Part shown: positions 5,740 to 9,953 of the stretch, piece by piece | Layout: the number at the start of each line of letters is the position of its first letter | How positions within the stretch are numbered: the stretch's first letter is position 1 | Origin: an uncultured Clostridia bacterium | Lineage (GTDB): Bacteria; Bacillota; Clostridia; Lachnospirales; Lachnospiraceae | Direction of reading: 5' to 3' | DNA length: 9,953 nucleotides | Assembly: GCA_946623485.1 (NCBI GenBank) | Contig: CAMORF010000052.1 | Location: forward strand, 1 to 9,953 | Program-made: the position numbers and the translations under genes | The notes under the pieces: generated by a model | Databases searched by the model: none | Seen by the model: the letters and a program-made list of their open reading frames with translations, nothing else | Told to the model about the DNA's origin: nothing

Positions 5740-7737
5740 ATGCAGGGTGAAGAAGAGAGAACAGAAAACCGGGTGAGAAGACCGGGGAGAGCGGCAGAAG
5801 TGATCCTCTTCCTGATCCTCATCCTGACATTGGTCACAGGGCGTATCTTTCAGTGGATGATGAGTCAGGTCAGCCTGAACCTGGATGAAATCCTGTATAC
5901 GCTGAAGCATCCGGTTGACGGGACAGATCCGGGGTTTTATTGGAGTATCATCCGGTTTTCCGTGTTCCCGGCGGCTGCGGTTTTCTTTGTGATCTTTACG
6001 CTGCAGCATTTTCTCCGAGGCAGGGAAGGCGGCAGTGCCTCCGGTCCGGGCCGGAAGAAGCCGATAGAGCAGGAGCTGACAGTTGCCGGCGGCGCTGGCA
6101 GCAGCGCCGGCCATCCTGCCCGGTGGAGGCGGATGCTTGGGAAATGGCTCCTTCCCGTGTGTACGGCTGGCGCGGTCATTTTCTGCGCAGTCAGCGCGTG
6201 GCAGGTATGGACAAAGCTGGGCATCAGCGAATACCTCAGGAATTCCAGGCAGGCATCGACGTGGATCGAGGATCAGTATGTGGATCCTGAGGATGTCTCC
6301 ATAGTCTTCCCCGAAAAAAAGAGGAATCTGATCTATCTGTACCTGGAGTCGATGGAGGTTTCCTTCAGTGATCTGTCCTCGGGCGGGATCTTTGAAGAGA
6401 ACTATATCCCGAACCTGACGAAGCTGTCCGGGCAGGCGCAGGATTTCAGCGGGCCCGAAGGGGGAAAGCTGAACGGGGCCTCATCCTGGAAGTATACGAC
6501 CTGGACGATGGGCGGCATGTTTGCCGCGACAAGCGGCCTTCCTCTGAAAATTCCGATCGAATCTGACGGATTCGATACCAATTACATGAGCACCCAGGAT
6601 ACATTTTTCCCGAACATCACAACCCTTGGGGATATTCTGCAGGAAGAAGGGTATGAGAACGATCTTCTGATCGGATCCGACGCGACTTTTGGCGGGCGCC
6701 GCCTGTATTTTTCCACCCATGGGGCGTATGAATTCTACGATTACAATCATTACGCGGAAGACGGATCGCTTCCATCGGGATATAAGGTGTTCTGGGGATT
6801 TGAGGATGAAAAGCTGTTTGGCTTTGCGAAGAAGCGTCTTGACAGCCTCTCAAAGAGCGGAAAGCCCTTCAATCTGACCATGCTGACAGTCGATACCCAC
6901 TATCCGGATGGATATACCTGCAGGCTGTGCGAGGATACCTACGGCAGTTCATACGCGAACGCAATCGCATGCTCTGACAGGCAGGTTTCCGCTTTTCTGG
7001 ACTGGTGCAGGGAGCAGGAATGGTATGAGGACACTGCCATTGTCGTATCGGGGGACCATCCCACGATGGCATCCTTCTGCGACGGGGCGCCGGATGATTA
7101 TGTCAGGAAGGTTTATACAGCCTATCTGAATCCGGCGAAAGAACCGGTAAGGAATGAATGGCGCGAATACGCGACGGTGGACAACTTCCCGACGACGCTT
7201 TCTGCTCTGGGCTGTGAGATTGAGGGGGGACGGCTCGGTCTTGGAACGGATCTTTTTTCAGGCGAGGATACCCTGACGGAGATGACCGGAAGGACACAGA
7301 TTGACCACGAGCTTTCAAAATCCTCTCTCTGGATGCAGAAGCAGGCGAATGTGGAACCGCTGACCGGGGACATTACCTATGATCCTTATGACGAAGAAAA
7401 CCATGTTCTTTCCTTCACGATCCGGAATGTCTCCAGTGATAAGGTGGATGGCTTCCGCTGCTGCATGAAGATGTATGGATACCGTACTTCGTCAGGCAAG
7501 GATTATATCAAATGGATCAGCGCGGAAGAGATCGAACCGGGTGTCTGGAGGGCGCAGTGGACGCTTCCGGTGGACCAGGCGTATGAAGGAATCGTAAAGC
7601 TCCAGCCTACCTGCATGGTTGACGGCGCGCGCAGCAACGTGCTTGACCTGCATTTTTATCATCTGAAATACGATGCGGGCGGAGGCAACTGTGAATGGTA
7701 TGAATGCGATTCGAAGGGCAGGGCGCTGAAATCATAG
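5740..7737 (+). CDS. LtaS/OpgB-like membrane phosphoglycerol transferase (sulfatase fold)
   Basis: The 665-residue protein has three predicted membrane segments (about 19-41, 68-91 and 134-156). The N-terminus and the basic 93-133 loop are likely cytoplasmic, which places the large C-terminal part outside the cell. The sulfatase/alkaline-phosphatase-fold domain begins at NLIYLYLESME (196-206), with E203 a likely metal ligand. WTMGGMFAATSGLPL (255-269) resembles the OpgB/LtaS nucleophile region, with T256 the candidate catalytic threonine. FGG..LYFSTHG (317-328), DTH (385-387) and SGDH (437-440, D439/H440 candidate ligands) complete the site. Residues about 540-665 form an extra, probably beta-rich C-terminal domain with several cysteines that I do not recognise. 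Family members transfer phosphoglycerol from phosphatidylglycerol to lipoteichoic acid or periplasmic glucans; the acceptor here is unknown. The ATG at 5740 lies two bases after the rimM stop, with GAGGA (5729-5733) inside rimM, so translation is probably coupled. Confidence 0.85.
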   Translation: MQGEEERTENRVRRPGRAAEVILFLILILTLVTGRIFQWMMSQVSLNLDEILYTLKHPVDGTDPGFYWSIIRFSVFPAAAVFFVIFTLQHFLRGREGGSASGPGRKKPIEQELTVAGGAGSSAGHPARWRRMLGKWLLPVCTAGAVIFCAVSAWQVWTKLGISEYLRNSRQASTWIEDQYVDPEDVSIVFPEKKRNLIYLYLESMEVSFSDLSSGGIFEENYIPNLTKLSGQAQDFSGPEGGKLNGASSWKYTTWTMGGMFAATSGLPLKIPIESDGFDTNYMSTQDTFFPNITTLGDILQEEGYENDLLIGSDATFGGRRLYFSTHGAYEFYDYNHYAEDGSLPSGYKVFWGFEDEKLFGFAKKRLDSLSKSGKPFNLTMLTVDTHYPDGYTCRLCEDTYGSSYANAIACSDRQVSAFLDWCREQEWYEDTAIVVSGDHPTMASFCDGAPDDYVRKVYTAYLNPAKEPVRNEWREYATVDNFPTTLSALGCEIEGGRLGLGTDLFSGEDTLTEMTGRTQIDHELSKSSLWMQKQANVEPLTGDITYDPYDEENHVLSFTIRNVSSDKVDGFRCCMKMYGYRTSSGKDYIKWISAEEIEPGVWRAQWTLPVDQAYEGIVKLQPTCMVDGARSNVLDLHFYHLKYDAGGGNCEWYECDSKGRALKS

Positions 7738-7742
7738 AGATC

Positions 7743-7889
7743 ATGCCTGCTGGAAGGCAAGCCAGGCTGCAAAAGGAAAACTGTCCAGGCTGCAAAAGGA
7801 AGAACTGCCCGGGCTGCAAGCGTAAGAACGGCCAAGGCCGCACGAGGGAGAACCGTCCAGGCTGCAAGAGGGAGGACCGGCGGAATTGA
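7743..7889 (+). CDS. Possible small basic CPGC-repeat peptide (48 aa)
   Basis: A short frame from ATG 7743 encodes 48 residues rich in Lys, Arg and Cys. Its core is an 8-residue repeat N-C/G/R-P-G-C-K-R-K/E: NCPGCKRK occurs twice, followed by degenerate copies NGQGRTRE and NRPGCKRE. The CPGC pairs resemble zinc-knuckle half-sites. The TGA stop (7887-7889) overlaps the TTG start of trmD (7886-7888) in a TTGA junction, typical of translational coupling. Against it: the upstream ribosome binding site is poor (ATAGAGATC), I recognise no family, and another frame of the same repeat is also open. It may simply be a leader that couples trmD to upstream translation, or non-coding. Confidence 0.35.
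   Translation: MPAGRQARLQKENCPGCKRKNCPGCKRKNGQGRTRENRPGCKREDRRN
7762..7880 (+). repeat. 24-bp degenerate tandem repeat, five units, before trmD
   Basis: Units start at 7762 (23 bases), 7785, 7809, 7833 and 7857 (24 bases each). The unit resembles CCAGGCTGCAAAAGGAAG plus about six more bases. Unit 2 is closest to unit 1, and unit 4 is the most diverged. The one-base-shorter first unit shifts the reading frame relative to the rest. Every unit except the third carries an AAAGGA- or GAGGGAG-type purine block resembling a ribosome binding site. The last of these (7871-7876) is the trmD ribosome binding site. The tract fills the spacer between the phosphoglycerol transferase and trmD. Confidence 0.9.
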
Positions 7890-8674
7890 ACTTTCATGTA
7901 CTGACATTGTTTCCGGAAATGATTGAGGCGGCGTTCCTGACCAGCATCACCGGAAGGGCAGCCGCAAAAGGGCTTCTGACACTGAACTGCGTGAATATCC
8001 GTGACTTTGCAGAAGAAAAGCGTAAGGGCCGGGTGGATGATTATTCCTATGGCGGTGGCGCGGGCATGATCATGCAGGCAGAACCTGTCTGCCGTGCCTG
8101 TGAATCAGTCCTGGAAACGATCCGGCAAAGAAGGCAGGAGCCACGTCGGACGAGCGTGATTTACCTGTCCCCGGCCGGAAGAACATTTGACCAGAAGATT
8201 GCGGCGGAGCTTGCGAAAGAGGAAGACCTTGTCTTTTTGTGCGGGCATTATGAAGGAATTGACCAAAGGGCGCTCGATGAGATCGTAACGGATGAGCTTT
8301 CCATCGGGGATTATGTTTTGACCGGCGGCGAGCTTCCGGCCCTGGTTGTCATGGATACGGTCGCAAGGCTTGTGGACGGTGTTCTGAGCAACGGGGATTC
8401 GGCACAGACGGAGAGCTTCATGGGAGATGGCCTCCTGGAATATCCGCAGTATTCCAGGCCGGAGGTGTGGCATGGCAGACAGGTTCCCCCGGTTCTTCTT
8501 TCCGGAGACCACGCGGCGGTGGACCGTTGGAGAAGGGAACAGTCCCTGGTCAGGACCGCCGGGCGGAGACCGGATCTGTGCGGGGGCGCGCGGCTGGATA
8601 AAAAAGACCGGAAATTCCTGAAAACACAAGGACTTGAAGAAGCCTACCGCGTCGCTTTGGCCAGGACGGATTGA
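7886..8674 (+). CDS. trmD: tRNA (guanine-N1-)-methyltransferase TrmD
   Basis: TrmD methylates G37 next to the anticodon of a subset of tRNAs using S-adenosylmethionine, which prevents +1 frameshifting. The protein is 262 residues and belongs to the SPOUT (trefoil-knot) superfamily. The N-terminus MNFHVLTLFPEM is canonical, which fixes a TTG start at 7886. GGAGGA (7871-7876) lies nine bases upstream. Knot motifs are YLSPAGR (93-99), LCGHYEGIDQR (118-128) and SIGDYVLTGGELP (139-151). The region of the catalytic aspartate (D169 in H. influenzae, in a D-S-F context) reads ESF here (E176-F178) before GLLEYPQYSRPEV. The C-terminal RRPDLC and AYRVALAR end the protein normally. It is separated from rimM by the phosphoglycerol transferase and is not followed by rplS. 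Confidence 0.97.
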   Translation: MNFHVLTLFPEMIEAAFLTSITGRAAAKGLLTLNCVNIRDFAEEKRKGRVDDYSYGGGAGMIMQAEPVCRACESVLETIRQRRQEPRRTSVIYLSPAGRTFDQKIAAELAKEEDLVFLCGHYEGIDQRALDEIVTDELSIGDYVLTGGELPALVVMDTVARLVDGVLSNGDSAQTESFMGDGLLEYPQYSRPEVWHGRQVPPVLLSGDHAAVDRWRREQSLVRTAGRRPDLCGGARLDKKDRKFLKTQGLEEAYRVALARTD

Positions 8675-8714
8675 AGGATAAAAAACGATCGTAAGAAGAA
8701 AGGAAACACACGCG

Positions 8715-9119
8715 ATGTTACAGCAGCTGACCATATATGCGGAGAATAAAAAGGGGACATTGGAGCAGATCACAAGAATCCTCCTGGAGCGGAATATTAA
8801 TATTCTGGGATCCATGACGGATGACGGCGCGGAGTATGGCGTGAACCGGATGGTAGTTTCGGATCCGGCGCCTGCCATGGAGGAATTGAAAAAGGCCGGA
8901 TACGTCTGTTCCGTGAAGGATGTGATCGGTGTTGAGGTGGAAGACAAGGTCGGGAACCTCAATGCCCTTCTGAAAACCCTGCTGCAGATGAACATTAATG
9001 TGCATTATCTGTACCTTTCTTTCAACCGTGACTCAGGCCTTCCGATTATGGTTTTCCATACGGAGGATATCTGGGAAGTGGAGGACGGTCTCAGGAATAA
9101 GGGATATCGTGTCGTCTGA
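8715..9119 (+). CDS. Tandem ACT-domain protein, probable amino-acid sensor
   Basis: The protein is 134 residues and consists only of two ACT domains, about residues 2-68 and 69-134. Each has the family ligand-loop pattern: NKKGTLEQITRIL (11-23) and DKVGNLNALLKTL (77-89). ACT domains bind amino acids or other small ligands at dimer interfaces. Stand-alone tandem-ACT proteins of this size occur in Clostridia but their roles are largely unknown. AAAGGA at 8699-8704 lies 10 bases before the ATG. It sits between trmD and prfC in the same orientation with short gaps, so it is probably co-transcribed. I cannot say which ligand it binds, and a link to the threonine dehydratase upstream would be speculation. 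Confidence 0.88.
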   Translation: MLQQLTIYAENKKGTLEQITRILLERNINILGSMTDDGAEYGVNRMVVSDPAPAMEELKKAGYVCSVKDVIGVEVEDKVGNLNALLKTLLQMNINVHYLYLSFNRDSGLPIMVFHTEDIWEVEDGLRNKGYRVV

Positions 9120-9149
9120 ATATGATGTACAGATACGAGGAGAACAGAA

Positions 9150-9953
9150 TTGGGAGACATAAGACAGGAAATCGAAAAAAGAAGAACCTTCGCGATCATA
9201 TCGCACCCGGACGCAGGGAAGACGACGTTGACGGAGAAGTTTCTGCTTTACGGAGGCGCCATTAACCTGGCAGGCTCCGTCAAGGGGAAGGCGACCGCCA
9301 GGCATGCGGTGTCGGACTGGATGGAGATCGAAAAGGAAAGAGGAATCTCCGTTACAAGCTCGGTGCTTCAGTTTAATTACGGCGGCTGCTGCATCAATAT
9401 TCTGGATACGCCGGGTCACCAGGATTTCTCAGAGGATACCTACCGTACGCTGATGGCGGCGGATTCTGCGGTCATGGTGATTGACGCGTCCAAGGGCGTA
9501 GAGGCGCAGACGAGGAAGCTCTTCAAGGTATGCGTGATGCGCCATATTCCGATCTTTACCTTTATCAACAAGATGGATCGTGATGCCAATGATACCTTTG
9601 ACCTGCTGGATGACATCGAGAAGGAGCTTGGGATTGCTACCTGCCCGATGAACTGGCCGATCGGATCCGGCAAGGCGTTCCGCGGGGTTTATGACAGACG
9701 CAGCCGGCAAGTCATTACTTATCAGGATACTCAGAAGGGAACGAAGGAAGGGGTTGCGACACAGATCCCGATGGATGATCCCGCGCTCAGTTCCTTTATC
9801 GGAGAAGAAGCGAAGGAAACGCTTCTGTCGGAGGTTGAGCTTCTGGATGGAGCTTCCGCGGAATTTGACCAGGAGAAGGTGTCAGCCGGAAAGCTGTCTC
9901 CGGTGTTTTTCGGCTCCGCGCTGACAAACTTCGGTGTGGAGACCTTCCTGAAT
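9150..9953 (+). CDS. prfC: Peptide chain release factor 3 (RF3), 5' part; continues past window
   Basis: RF3 is the translational GTPase that removes RF1/RF2 from the ribosome after termination. The first 268 codons are present and remain open at the right edge; the family is usually about 530 residues. The start is TTG at 9150, with GAGGAG (9137-9142) seven bases upstream. The protein opens [20 protein letters not shown], exactly as RF3 does. G1 is SHPDAGKTT (18-26), switch I contains RGISVTSS (64-71), G3 is DTPGHQDF (86-93), G4 is NKMD (140-143) and G5 is GSA (255-257). FSEDTYRTL (93-101) and the SHPDAGKT variant separate RF3 from EF-G. The beginning of the following domain is reached by the window end. 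Confidence 0.95.
   Translation, partial: MGDIRQEIEKRRTFAIISHPDAGKTTLTEKFLLYGGAINLAGSVKGKATARHAVSDWMEIEKERGISVTSSVLQFNYGGCCINILDTPGHQDFSEDTYRTLMAADSAVMVIDASKGVEAQTRKLFKVCVMRHIPIFTFINKMDRDANDTFDLLDDIEKELGIATCPMNWPIGSGKAFRGVYDRRSRQVITYQDTQKGTKEGVATQIPMDDPALSSFIGEEAKETLLSEVELLDGASAEFDQEKVSAGKLSPVFFGSALTNFGVETFLN

Noticed and set aside
7607..7907. Minus-strand frames with an LQPGQF-type repeat opposite the trmD spacer
   Set aside because: The repeat is simply the reverse complement of the 24-bp tandem repeat and the frames run across the well-supported transferase gene; no start signal supports them.
8105..8995. A 296-residue minus-strand open frame across trmD and the ACT gene
   Set aside because: It lies opposite two well-identified genes, shows no recognisable family, and is best explained as a shadow frame.

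Overview
The window looks like a chromosomal segment of a Gram-positive Clostridia-type Firmicute, most likely Lachnospiraceae-like. I infer this from the gene order, strong GGAGG-type ribosome binding sites, frequent TTG starts, a moderate GC content judged by eye (not computed), and the protein sequences themselves. All supported genes are on the + strand. The backbone is the conserved protein-targeting and translation cluster: ftsY, ylxM, ffh, rpsP, khpA, rimM, trmD, and then prfC, which runs off the right edge.

Layout. Positions 1-85 hold the tail of an unidentified upstream gene. FtsY (86-1036), the SRP receptor, is followed by a threonine dehydratase (1131-2351) that is not normally part of this cluster. 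A 17-bp perfect inverted repeat (2446-2487) comes next; its right arm carries a consensus -35 box of a likely promoter for ylxM-ffh. YlxM (2510-2848) ends inside a 35-bp tandem triplication that fills the spacer before ffh (2967-4325). A 344-base spacer follows, with further short repeats and a structured leader ahead of rpsP (4670-4915). khpA (4931-5161) follows closely. A terminator-like hairpin (5169-5206) separates khpA from rimM (5222-5737). A membrane-anchored LtaS/OpgB-like phosphoglycerol transferase (5740-7737) sits between rimM and trmD. A 24-bp repeat tract that may encode a small CPGC-repeat peptide (7743-7889) leads into trmD (7886-8674, TTG start). The window closes with a tandem-ACT protein (8715-9119) and the first 268 codons of prfC (9150-9953, TTG start).

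How the genes work together. FtsY, Ffh and probably YlxM form or regulate the signal recognition particle pathway that targets nascent membrane proteins. S16, RimM and KhpA act in 30S assembly and RNA binding, TrmD modifies tRNA position G37, and RF3 recycles release factors. The threonine dehydratase, the sulfatase-fold surface enzyme and the ACT protein are metabolic or envelope genes interleaved with this housekeeping backbone. rplS, usually next to trmD, is not downstream of trmD here.

No CRISPR array, mobile element, rRNA or tRNA gene is visible, and I see no clear new defence or biosynthetic system. The most unusual signals are the short tandem repeats that occupy several spacers of this otherwise conserved operon, the small CPGC-repeat ORF whose stop overlaps the trmD start, and the large palindrome at the ylxM promoter.
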